From: CAINVV01 sp037137375
Lineage (GTDB): Bacteria; Bacteroidota; Bacteroidia; Bacteroidales; Prolixibacteraceae
DNA length: 64,000 nucleotides
Reading direction: 5' to 3'
NCBI GenBank assembly: GCA_037137375.1
Contig: JBAXKJ010000006.1
Location: forward strand, 108,446-172,445
Both the position numbers and the translations under genes were made by a program. The notes beneath the pieces are model-generated. The model saw nothing but the letters and a program-made list of their open reading frames with translations. It had not been told where the DNA came from and ran no database searches. Below are positions 1 through 6,674 of this stretch, one piece after another; within the stretch, counting starts at the first letter, position 1, and the number at the start of each line of letters is the position of its first letter.

Positions 1-1
1 A

Positions 2-1960
2 GCATTCAAGTTTAACCCCATCTATGTTTACGGTATTTTACTGGTAATCTTTCTTGCAATTCAGTATTACAGCACCGGGGGAAAACCAGTAGAGACTACC
101 TGGAAAGAGGTAAAGACGACCATGCTCAAGAACGGCGATATCGATAAAATTGTCGTAATCAATAAAAGTGAGGCAGAGATTTATCTCAAGGAGACTTCCT
201 ATGATAAATACAAGGCTAAACTGGAACAAGGTATCATGCCTCCCAAGGCCGGACCGCACTTCACTTTCAACATCGGGTCGGTCGATGTCTTTGAAACTAA
301 TCTGGCCAAGGAACAGGAACAGATTGGAGATGCCGCACGAGTTACACTGAAATACGAGAACCGAACCAATTACTTCTCCGAGATCTTCAGTTGGATCTTC
401 CCGATCTTACTGCTTGTCTTTTTCTACTTTTGGATCTTCCGCAAGATGAGCAAGGGCGGCGGTGGTGCCGGCAATATATTTAGTGTTGGCAAATCACAAG
501 CCAAAATTTTCGACAAAGAATCCAGGGTATCCACTACGTTCAAGGAAGTTGCCGGGTTGGCAGAAGCCAAACAGGAAATTCAGGAGATCGTTGACTTTCT
601 AAAAAACCCAGAGCGTTACACCAAACTGGGAGGTAAGATTCCGAAAGGCGCCTTGCTGGTTGGTCCTCCAGGAACCGGAAAAACCCTACTCGCCAAAGCC
701 GTAGCCGGAGAGGCAGAAGTTCCTTTCTTCTCCATGTCGGGCTCCGATTTCGTTGAGATGTTTGTCGGAGTAGGCGCTTCACGGGTACGTGACCTTTTCA
801 AACAGGCTAAAGAGAAATCTCCTTGTATCGTGTTTATCGACGAGATCGATGCCATCGGACGTGCAAGAGGACGCAATCCTAACATGGGATCGAACGACGA
901 ACGCGAAAACACCTTAAATCAATTACTTACAGAGATGGATGGTTTCGACACCAATTCAGGTGTCATCATCCTGGCCGCCACCAACCGTGCCGATATCCTC
1001 GATCGTGCCCTCATGCGCGCAGGACGTTTCGATCGTCAGATTCATGTGGAACTACCCGATATGATCGACCGTAAGGAGATCTTCGAAGTACACCTTAGGC
1101 CATTAAAACTTGGCGAAGATGTGAATGTCGAGTTTCTGGCCAAACAAACTCCCGGCTTTTCTGGCGCTGATATTGCCAATGTTTGCAATGAAGCCGCGCT
1201 GATTGCCGCAAGAAAACTGAAAGAGACAGTTGAAAAACAAGATTTCCTCGATGCCGTGGATCGTATCATCGGCGGACTGGAGAAGAAAAATAAAATTATC
1301 TCCGTCAACGAGAAGGCCACCATCGCTTACCATGAAGCCGGTCACGCAACCGTTAGCTGGTTATTGGAACATGCACACCCACTGGTAAAAGTAACCATCG
1401 TCCCCCGCGGGAAGGCACTCGGCGCAGCCTGGTACCTGCCTGAAGAGAGGCAGATTACTACAAGACTCCAGTTGCTCGACGAAGTTTGCGCCACCCTGGG
1501 AGGCCGCGCCGCAGAAGAGCTGGTTTTCACATCCATCTCTTCAGGAGCTCAGAATGATTTGGAAAAAGTAACCCGGACAGCCTTCGCCATGGTCTCCTAT
1601 TTTGGGATGAGTGAAAAAGTAGGGAAGGTAAGTTATTATGATTCAACAGGTCAAACTGATTACTCTTTCACCAAGCCATACAGTGAAAAAACCGCCGAAC
1701 TTATTGATGCTGAAGTAAATATCATCATCAACAAGGAATACGAACGGGCTAAAGAAATATTAACAGTAAATGCTGAAGGCCATAAAAAACTGGCTGAACT
1801 TCTGCTTGAACGTGAGGTGATTTTCACGGAGGATCTGGAGATGGTCTTCGGACCCAGACCATGGAATAAGCCAAAGGAAGAAGTAAAGACAGAGACCATA
1901 GTTGAGACCCAAGCTGCTCCGGAGAGTGCTGAAGGATCAGTAAACACTACTGTTGTATAA
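2..1960 (+). CDS. ftsH: ATP-dependent zinc metalloprotease FtsH (5' end outside window)
   Basis: Membrane-anchored AAA+ protease that unfolds and degrades membrane and short-lived cytosolic proteins. The frame is open to the left edge, so the true start lies before the window and codons are counted from base 2. A first membrane segment is encoded near bases 20-65 and a second near 390-440, with the periplasmic FtsH_ext domain between them. Then follow the AAA+ domain, with Walker A GPPGTGKT at 662-685, Walker B FIDEID near 830-850 and the second region of homology with ATNRADILDRALMRAGRFD, and the zinc protease motif HEAGH at 1331-1345. The C-terminal tail is low-complexity and acidic, as is common in this phylum. 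A DUF2007 protein and phospholipid genes follow directly, so it probably heads or joins that transcript. Identification is secure. Confidence 0.97.
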   Translation, partial: AFKFNPIYVYGILLVIFLAIQYYSTGGKPVETTWKEVKTTMLKNGDIDKIVVINKSEAEIYLKETSYDKYKAKLEQGIMPPKAGPHFTFNIGSVDVFETNLAKEQEQIGDAARVTLKYENRTNYFSEIFSWIFPILLLVFFYFWIFRKMSKGGGGAGNIFSVGKSQAKIFDKESRVSTTFKEVAGLAEAKQEIQEIVDFLKNPERYTKLGGKIPKGALLVGPPGTGKTLLAKAVAGEAEVPFFSMSGSDFVEMFVGVGASRVRDLFKQAKEKSPCIVFIDEIDAIGRARGRNPNMGSNDERENTLNQLLTEMDGFDTNSGVIILAATNRADILDRALMRAGRFDRQIHVELPDMIDRKEIFEVHLRPLKLGEDVNVEFLAKQTPGFSGADIANVCNEAALIAARKLKETVEKQDFLDAVDRIIGGLEKKNKIISVNEKATIAYHEAGHATVSWLLEHAHPLVKVTIVPRGKALGAAWYLPEERQITTRLQLLDEVCATLGGRAAEELVFTSISSGAQNDLEKVTRTAFAMVSYFGMSEKVGKVSYYDSTGQTDYSFTKPYSEKTAELIDAEVNIIINKEYERAKEILTVNAEGHKKLAELLLEREVIFTEDLEMVFGPRPWNKPKEEVKTETIVETQAAPESAEGSVNTTVV

Positions 1961-1972
1961 CACATAAAAATC

Positions 1973-2188
1973 ATGGAAAAAGGTTGGGAAAAGATTTATT
2001 TTTCGGGTGACCAATTTAAAGTGTTCCTTGCAAGGGATTTGTTGGCTGAAAACGGCATCAATGCTGTAATAATGAATCAGAAGGACTCTTCTTACTTAAC
2101 TTTTGGCGATGTAGAGCTTTACGTCGAAGAACAGGATGAGAAGAAGTCTCTCGAAATTTTGGATCAACTAATAAAAGGAGAAATTTGA
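1973..2188 (+). CDS. DUF2007-type small protein
   Basis: A 71-residue soluble protein resembling the DUF2007 family (putative signal-transducing, ACT/PII-like fold). The visible pattern is the family's: a short beta strand (EKIYFSGDQFKVFLARDLL), a helix leading to AVIMNQKDSS, then VELYVEEQDEKKSLEILDQL. There are no membrane segments or catalytic motifs. It starts 12 bp after the ftsH stop and its TGA overlaps the TTG start of cdsA, so it is translationally coupled to phospholipid synthesis. The molecular role of the family is unknown to me; context suggests a regulatory partner of FtsH or CdsA, which is inference only. Confidence 0.75.
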   Translation: MEKGWEKIYFSGDQFKVFLARDLLAENGINAVIMNQKDSSYLTFGDVELYVEEQDEKKSLEILDQLIKGEI

Positions 2189-3006
2189 AAGAATTATCGA
2201 AGAGGAGCATCTCAGGACTGCTCTTCGCTTCCGTGCTCTTAGGGGCTGTGGCGATTGGTTCATGGGGTTTTGCTCTCCTCTTCGGAGTCTTTTCTGTCTT
2301 TATTCTCAAAGAATTTTACCAGCTGGCAAAAGCCACCGGAGCCTCACCTCAAAAAAAATTGGGCTTAACTATCGGCGGAGTAATTTTCATTTTGACTTTT
2401 CTCTACATCAAGGGAATCATCACGGCTAATCCTATAGGAATTTTTCTGGCCTTATTCTTCGTTGTTCCCGTTTTTGAATTGTACAGGGCAAAGAAAAATT
2501 CACTTGAAAATATGGCAGTGACACTCTTTGGTATCATCTATGTTACCTTTCCTTTTTCGTTATACAACTTAGTTGTTTTTCCTGATTTCCCCCACAGCGC
2601 AAAATATACGCCACAACTCTTGATTTTCGTATTTTTCCTGATCTGGGCCTTCGACTCAGGAGCGTATCTTTTTGGCGTATCGCTCGGCAAACACAGGCTG
2701 TTTGAAAGAATTTCCCCTAAGAAAAGTTGGGAAGGATTTTTCGGTGGATGGTTCCTCGCGTTAGTTTTTGCCTTTGCAATCCACCGTATTTTTCCTGATT
2801 TTAAGTTGGTTTTTATGCTCCTTTTTGCAACTGTCATCAGCATTACCAGTACCTTTGGAGACCTTGTCGAATCCATGATCAAACGAAACATCGGCATAAA
2901 GGATTCAGGTAAATTTCTACCTGGTCATGGTGGCCTGCTGGATCGCTTCGACAGCATCATCTATGCCGCCCCGTTTGTTTACCTTCTTATTCATTTTCTG
3001 GGTTAA
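2185..3006 (+). CDS. cdsA: phosphatidate cytidylyltransferase
   Basis: Makes CDP-diacylglycerol from CTP and phosphatidic acid, the common precursor of bacterial phospholipids. The 273-residue protein is a chain of hydrophobic helices ending in the CTP_transf_1 signature: SMIKRNIGIKDSG at about residues 230-242, then PGHGGLLDRFDS. The initiation codon is TTG at 2185, overlapping the stop of the preceding gene as TTGA. A strong AAAGGAG at 2173-2179 is correctly spaced and decides this start. It is followed by psd and pssA, giving a complete CDP-DAG to phosphatidylserine to phosphatidylethanolamine route. Confidence 0.95.
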   Translation: MKELSKRSISGLLFASVLLGAVAIGSWGFALLFGVFSVFILKEFYQLAKATGASPQKKLGLTIGGVIFILTFLYIKGIITANPIGIFLALFFVVPVFELYRAKKNSLENMAVTLFGIIYVTFPFSLYNLVVFPDFPHSAKYTPQLLIFVFFLIWAFDSGAYLFGVSLGKHRLFERISPKKSWEGFFGGWFLALVFAFAIHRIFPDFKLVFMLLFATVISITSTFGDLVESMIKRNIGIKDSGKFLPGHGGLLDRFDSIIYAAPFVYLLIHFLG

Positions 3007-3088
3007 GAATCCCGAATCGCCCAAATCAGCTCTTCCTTTTTAACCGATTACCGGCCATTTTCATTGACGGATTCTTAGAAATATTCAT

Positions 3089-3096
3089 TATTTTTG
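3089..3096 (+). promoter_or_regulatory. putative -7 element for psd
   Basis: TATTTTTG fits the Bacteroidota TAnnTTTG consensus and lies about 20 bp before the psd start, in the only sizeable gap (110 bp) of the phospholipid cluster. A TTG at 3064-3066 is somewhat far (22 bp) for a -33 element, so the call is tentative. Confidence 0.4.
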
Positions 3097-3116
3097 TCCC
3101 ACTTAATGAAAAATGA

Positions 3117-3767
3117 ATGAGATTACACAAAGAAGGATACACCATTGTTGCCATTGCCCTATTCATCTGGCTTCTTGTCAATTACCTGGTCGGACTGACC
3201 GGCGAGACCGTTTTCCGCGTTTTTATTTTACTCTCCACTCTTCCCATACTGGTATTAGCCATTCGTTTTTTTCGCTATCCCAAAAGGATCATTCATCCAG
3301 CTCCTAAATCCATTTTATCGCCTGCAGACGGAACTATCGTAGCAATTGAAGAGACCACCGAGAATGAATATTTCAAAGACCGGAGAATACAGGTTTCCGT
3401 GTTTATGTCAGTCTACAACGTCCATATCAACTGGAATCCGATTCCGGGTACTGTCACTTACTTCAAACATCACAGTGGTCATTTTATGGCTGCGTACCTT
3501 CCAAAATCTTCTACCCTGAACGAGAGGGCCACTACCGTGATACGCATGGCTGATGGGACGGAAGTACTTGTTAGACAAATCGCAGGCGCTGTCGCCAAAC
3601 GCATCATAACTTACTCTTCCGTTGGAAAACAGGTAACCCAGAAAGATGAACTCGGATTTATCCGCTTTGGATCACGGGTGGACCTTTATCTCCCGTTAGG
3701 CACCAAAATTAATGTCGAACTCTGCCAGGAAGTAATTGGCAGTCAAACAATCCTCGCCCAATTCTAA
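3117..3767 (+). CDS. psd: phosphatidylserine decarboxylase (short, proenzyme type)
   Basis: Pyruvoyl-dependent enzyme that converts phosphatidylserine to phosphatidylethanolamine at the membrane. The 216-residue proenzyme belongs to the short bacterial class (PSD-A type). Two N-terminal membrane helices (residues about 9-50) precede the catalytic domain. The self-cleavage site is Gly185-Ser186 within IRFGSRVDLYLP, which would leave a pyruvoyl-capped alpha chain of about 31 residues. SPADGTI and NVHINW segments typical of the family are also present. The stop lies 10 bp before the pssA start. Start chosen at the ATG followed by AGATTACAC; an ATG 4 bp upstream is in another frame. Confidence 0.95.
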   Translation: MRLHKEGYTIVAIALFIWLLVNYLVGLTGETVFRVFILLSTLPILVLAIRFFRYPKRIIHPAPKSILSPADGTIVAIEETTENEYFKDRRIQVSVFMSVYNVHINWNPIPGTVTYFKHHSGHFMAAYLPKSSTLNERATTVIRMADGTEVLVRQIAGAVAKRIITYSSVGKQVTQKDELGFIRFGSRVDLYLPLGTKINVELCQEVIGSQTILAQF

Positions 3768-3777
3768 TACCGATCGA

Positions 3778-4515
3778 ATGATCAAAAAGCACATTCCCAA
3801 TTTTCTGACCTCTCTGAACGTTTTATGCGGCAGCGTGGCGGTGGTGTTTATCATGGAAGGGAAGCTGACTACGGCAGTGGTTCTGATCATTCTGGCAACC
3901 GTATTTGACTTTTTGGATGGGATGACTGCAAGGGTTCTTAAGGCTTATTCTCCGATTGGAAAAGAGCTCGATTCCCTTGCCGACATGATCTCCTTTGGCC
4001 TGGCACCGGGTCTTATCATGTTTAAACTTCTTGAGATTAGCCTTTTTAGGGAAGACGTACTCCCCGACTTACAATCCAACCTTTCAGTCATACAGTTTCT
4101 TACGGTCGGCTGCGCATTTCTGATTCCTATTTTCTCCGCACTCCGTCTGGCTAAATTCAATGTTGACACGCGCCAGACCACCTCGTTTATTGGATTACCT
4201 ACCCCCGCCAATGCACTATTTATTTCATCACTTGCCTTAATACAAGAGCATGGTTCGATCCCTGCCATAGACGGATTTCTCCTTACAACGCCGGTTTTGT
4301 TACTCATTACAATAATTTTTTCCTACCTGTTGGTTTCTGAAATTCCAATGTTCTCACTGAAATTCAAGAACTTATCCTTCAAGAACAATCAAACACAGTA
4401 CATTTTTGTTGCGCTCGCAGCCATCCTGATACTGACTTTACAGCTGTACGGTATCGCAGCTACCATCTTACTTTTTATCGCAATTTCGGTTACGAAGATG
4501 TTCAGAAAAGGGTAA
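3778..4515 (+). CDS. pssA: CDP-diacylglycerol--serine O-phosphatidyltransferase
   Basis: Integral membrane enzyme transferring the phosphatidyl group from CDP-diacylglycerol to serine. The CDP-alcohol phosphotransferase motif DGx2ARx8Gx3Dx3D is intact: DGMTAR, then G, D and D in IGKELDSLADMIS. About seven hydrophobic helices are visible. The frame extends upstream into psd through a TTG at 3736, but the ATG at 3778 (MIKKHIPNFLTSLN) matches the usual family N-terminus and avoids a long overlap, so it is preferred. It works with the adjacent psd and cdsA products. A poorly conserved hydrophobic tail ends the protein. Confidence 0.95.
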   Translation: MIKKHIPNFLTSLNVLCGSVAVVFIMEGKLTTAVVLIILATVFDFLDGMTARVLKAYSPIGKELDSLADMISFGLAPGLIMFKLLEISLFREDVLPDLQSNLSVIQFLTVGCAFLIPIFSALRLAKFNVDTRQTTSFIGLPTPANALFISSLALIQEHGSIPAIDGFLLTTPVLLLITIIFSYLLVSEIPMFSLKFKNLSFKNNQTQYIFVALAAILILTLQLYGIAATILLFIAISVTKMFRKG

Positions 4516-4540
4516 TTTAAAATTATTCTTAAAAATATGC

Positions 4541-4566
4541 GCCGGATTTTTTGTTAGATTGCGTCT
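4541..4566 (+). promoter_or_regulatory. candidate ECF-sigma promoter, copy 1
   Basis: GCCGGATTTTTT, then TTA, then TGCGTCT. The element is 26 bp and lies 28 bp before the lipoprotein gene that leads into the ECF sigma gene. A second copy at 6198-6223 matches at 22 of 26 positions with identical internal spacing. GGA and CGTC 18 bp apart resemble the -35 and -10 elements of ECF promoters. The link to the sigma factor at 5091 is inference. Confidence 0.6.
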
Positions 4567-4594
4567 GTTATAGAAAACCAATTCACTTTTAACA

Positions 4595-5071
4595 ATGAAA
4601 TCCAACCCCATTTATCTTTTTGGAATAATTTTTTCCATTCTGGTTTCCAGTTGTGGCTCCGGCCCTAAACCTAAATCAGCTGCTTCTGGTCAGGCCACTA
4701 AGATGCAAGCAGAAGAGAAAGTGCAACTAAATGAGGTGTTACAGAAGAAAGTCGGTTCATGGGTCAAGGAGGGTACCGAATGTTATGGATTGGTTCTCCT
4801 GGTAAGGAAAAACAAGACCGTGGAAGTTGGAAAATCGGTAAAAACGATCGTTACACAAATTCAAAGCGACAGCATTAAAGTAAAGCTTCTGGAAGATGTG
4901 AGCCTGGCTAAGACAAAAGACTGTAATAAGTTAGGAATGTCGACCGGACAAACCTGGTGGGAAAAAGATGGTGACCTTTTTCTTTCGCGGGAAGAAGCCG
5001 ATAAATTCTTAAAAGCCAAAGGTTGGGAATACAAGGATAAAACCGCTGGTAAATTTAAGATTGGCGATTGA
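4595..5071 (+). CDS. small lipoprotein of unknown function
   Basis: A 158-residue lipoprotein. The hydrophobic N-terminus ends in LVSSC with the lipidated Cys at residue 20, followed by a flexible GSGPKPKSAASG linker. The mature part has two further cysteines, in TECYGL and KDCNKLG. It also carries a beta-rich stretch (LLVRKNKTVEVGKSVKTIV) and an SREEADKFLKAKGW helix. I recognise no family. It stands first in a cluster with an ECF sigma factor and a Spy-like protein and has the candidate ECF promoter just upstream, so it may be an envelope sensor or target of that sigma factor. That role is inference; the lipoprotein call is well supported. Confidence 0.75.
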   Translation: MKSNPIYLFGIIFSILVSSCGSGPKPKSAASGQATKMQAEEKVQLNEVLQKKVGSWVKEGTECYGLVLLVRKNKTVEVGKSVKTIVTQIQSDSIKVKLLEDVSLAKTKDCNKLGMSTGQTWWEKDGDLFLSREEADKFLKAKGWEYKDKTAGKFKIGD

Positions 5072-5090
5072 GGTAGGCGGATGAAAATAG

Positions 5091-5672
5091 ATGGATGACG
5101 ACCGGATATTGGTAGGGAAAATCCTGGAAAATGACAGACAGGCTTTTGGTACTCTGGTAACAAAGTATCAAAGAATGGTTTATGCGACTTGTTTTAGACT
5201 GGTTCGTTCCCAAAACGATGCCGAAGATCTATCGCAGGAGGTGTTTTTGGAATGTTTCCGGTCCCTGCATCTGGTCCAGAAAGACAACGACCTATCAGGA
5301 TGGCTCTTCAAAATTGCCACCAACAAGTCCCTTAGTTTCCTGCGAAAGCATAACCCTGCCAGGATCGGCAAAAACTTTTCCATGGAAACCGTTTTCAAGG
5401 AAGATAACCAGAAATCGCATCTGGCAGAAACCAGTACCCCACATTCTAAACTGGAGCACGAAGACACGCGAAAGACCTTGTTTCAGGCCATAGACCTACT
5501 GCCGGAAAACCAAAAGACGGCTATACTGCTGCACAAATTCGACAATTTATCCCAAAAGGAAATAGGTGAACGAATGAGTCTCACCCAGGAATCAGTAGAA
5601 TCGCTGATCTACCGGGCGAAAACCAATTTACGGAAATCCCTGTATTCATACTTCAAACAACATTTCAAATAA
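5091..5672 (+). CDS. ECF-type RNA polymerase sigma factor
   Basis: Sigma-70 family, extracytoplasmic-function group, 193 residues. Region 2 covers about residues 10-85, with the -10 recognition segment DAEDLSQEVFLECFRSL. After a linker, region 4 covers about 130-185: LLPENQKTAILLHKFDNLS followed by the helix-turn-helix SQKEIGERMSLTQESVESL. It lies between the lipoprotein gene (19 bp gap) and a Spy/CpxP-like membrane protein (1 bp gap), so all three are probably cotranscribed. A zinc-motif anti-sigma-like protein is encoded shortly after. The duplicated GCCGGATTTTTT...TGCGTCT element flanks this group and is the natural candidate for its own recognition site. Confidence 0.93.
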   Translation: MDDDRILVGKILENDRQAFGTLVTKYQRMVYATCFRLVRSQNDAEDLSQEVFLECFRSLHLVQKDNDLSGWLFKIATNKSLSFLRKHNPARIGKNFSMETVFKEDNQKSHLAETSTPHSKLEHEDTRKTLFQAIDLLPENQKTAILLHKFDNLSQKEIGERMSLTQESVESLIYRAKTNLRKSLYSYFKQHFK

Positions 5673-5673
5673 T

Positions 5674-6183
5674 ATGGAAACTTCAAAAAAACAACGGATC
5701 ATCCAATGGCTGAATATTTTCCTGCTGGTCATCAATATTTCCGCGTTTGGAACCATCCTATTGCTAAATAAACAGGCTCCCAAAAAATCACTCGATCAAT
5801 ACAGTTCAGACGAGTTCCTCAAAGATGAACTAAAATTGAATGATGATCAGTTGAAAAAGATCATTCTGATGGACAGTGAAGTATTCAGGATCTATCAGGC
5901 GTTGCTTGACATGGAATGCGCCTCCAATTTCCGGTTGGTAGAGGAAATGACCTCTCCCTCCCCTTCGAAAGTAAAAATGGATTCCATCGCCGTGAGCATA
6001 GGTAAACTTAGGACTGGTCTTAAAAGGCAGACTATCAAGCATTTCGAAAACATCAAGAGCATTTGTACGGAGGAACAAAAAGTTCTGCTGGACCAATTAC
6101 TGAAAAGAATGATGGAACTTGGCGACCAATGTGATTTCTGCAATAAACGGGAATGTGAACGGAGGGATCAGTTGAATAAATAA
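5674..6183 (+). CDS. single-pass membrane protein, Spy/CpxP-like periplasmic sensor
   Basis: The 169-residue protein has one N-terminal membrane helix (residues about 11-31) and a helical periplasmic domain. LKLNDDQLKKI at the start of that domain resembles the LTxxQ region of Spy/CpxP/heavy-metal-sensor proteins. A second similar helix carries CTEEQKVLLDQLL. The C-terminus has a compact cysteine cluster, CDFCNKREC, which could bind a metal ion or form disulfides. It begins 1 bp after the ECF sigma stop, so it may modulate that sigma factor or protect the envelope under metal or redox stress. Family placement is by pattern only. Confidence 0.65.
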   Translation: METSKKQRIIQWLNIFLLVINISAFGTILLLNKQAPKKSLDQYSSDEFLKDELKLNDDQLKKIILMDSEVFRIYQALLDMECASNFRLVEEMTSPSPSKVKMDSIAVSIGKLRTGLKRQTIKHFENIKSICTEEQKVLLDQLLKRMMELGDQCDFCNKRECERRDQLNK

Positions 6184-6197
6184 AATTTAAAACAACC

Positions 6198-6223
6198 GCC
6201 GGATTTTTTCTTAACCTGCGTCT
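6198..6223 (+). promoter_or_regulatory. candidate ECF-sigma promoter, copy 2
   Basis: GCCGGATTTTTT, then TTA, then TGCGTCT, 25 bp before the ATG at 6249. It matches copy 1 (4541-4566) at 22 of 26 positions with the same internal spacing and almost the same distance to the start codon. This placement suggests a second sigma-dependent transcript running into the iron-sulfur, TonB and downstream genes. Confidence 0.6.
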
Positions 6224-6248
6224 ATATTAATAATTAAATCCCTTTCTG

Positions 6249-6644
6249 ATGAACTGTGCTCATTCACAACAAAATATCATACTCGAAATTGCTGATGCTG
6301 AATTTCAGTCTCATCTCCGGGAGTGCGAAGAATGCGACCATATTTATTCAGGTATCCAATCTGCCATGGAAATCCTGGAAGAGCCGGTTGAAGTTCCGGA
6401 TACACTATTTGCCGGGATCATGGCTAAAAAGGATCTTTTGGTGGCTGAAAAAAGAAAAAGCAAAGATATTTCTCTGATTTTTCAGGTTACAACTGTCCTG
6501 GCTGCCGCGGTCTTGCTTGGAATCATCCTGGGTTTCCATGCTAATACAGAAGTTTTATTGTCAAAGAATCAAAAGAAAAATGAAGCCCTGATTGAATTCA
6601 GGGAAATACATCATATGAATGTCGACCGTCAACGAATCTTTTAA
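6249..6644 (+). CDS. anti-sigma-factor-like membrane protein (ZAS motif)
   Basis: The 131-residue protein has a zinc-binding anti-sigma (ZAS) pattern, H-x3-C-x2-C, at His22, Cys26 and Cys29 (HLRECEEC). An additional Cys3/His5 at the N-terminus could complete the site. One membrane helix follows (about residues 77-99), then a short extracytoplasmic tail. This layout is that of redox- or envelope-responsive anti-sigma factors. It is separated from the ECF sigma gene by the Spy-like gene and by a probable sigma-dependent promoter, so repressor and sigma factor may be made from different transcripts. Assignment rests on the motif and neighbourhood. Confidence 0.65.
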   Translation: MNCAHSQQNIILEIADAEFQSHLRECEECDHIYSGIQSAMEILEEPVEVPDTLFAGIMAKKDLLVAEKRKSKDISLIFQVTTVLAAAVLLGIILGFHANTEVLLSKNQKKNEALIEFREIHHMNVDRQRIF

Positions 6645-6674
6645 TACTAACTTTCCCCGCTTACCATTCAACTC

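Noticed and set aside
3736..3777. TTG start for pssA inside psd
   Set aside because: The ATG at 3778 gives the conserved N-terminus and removes the overlap.
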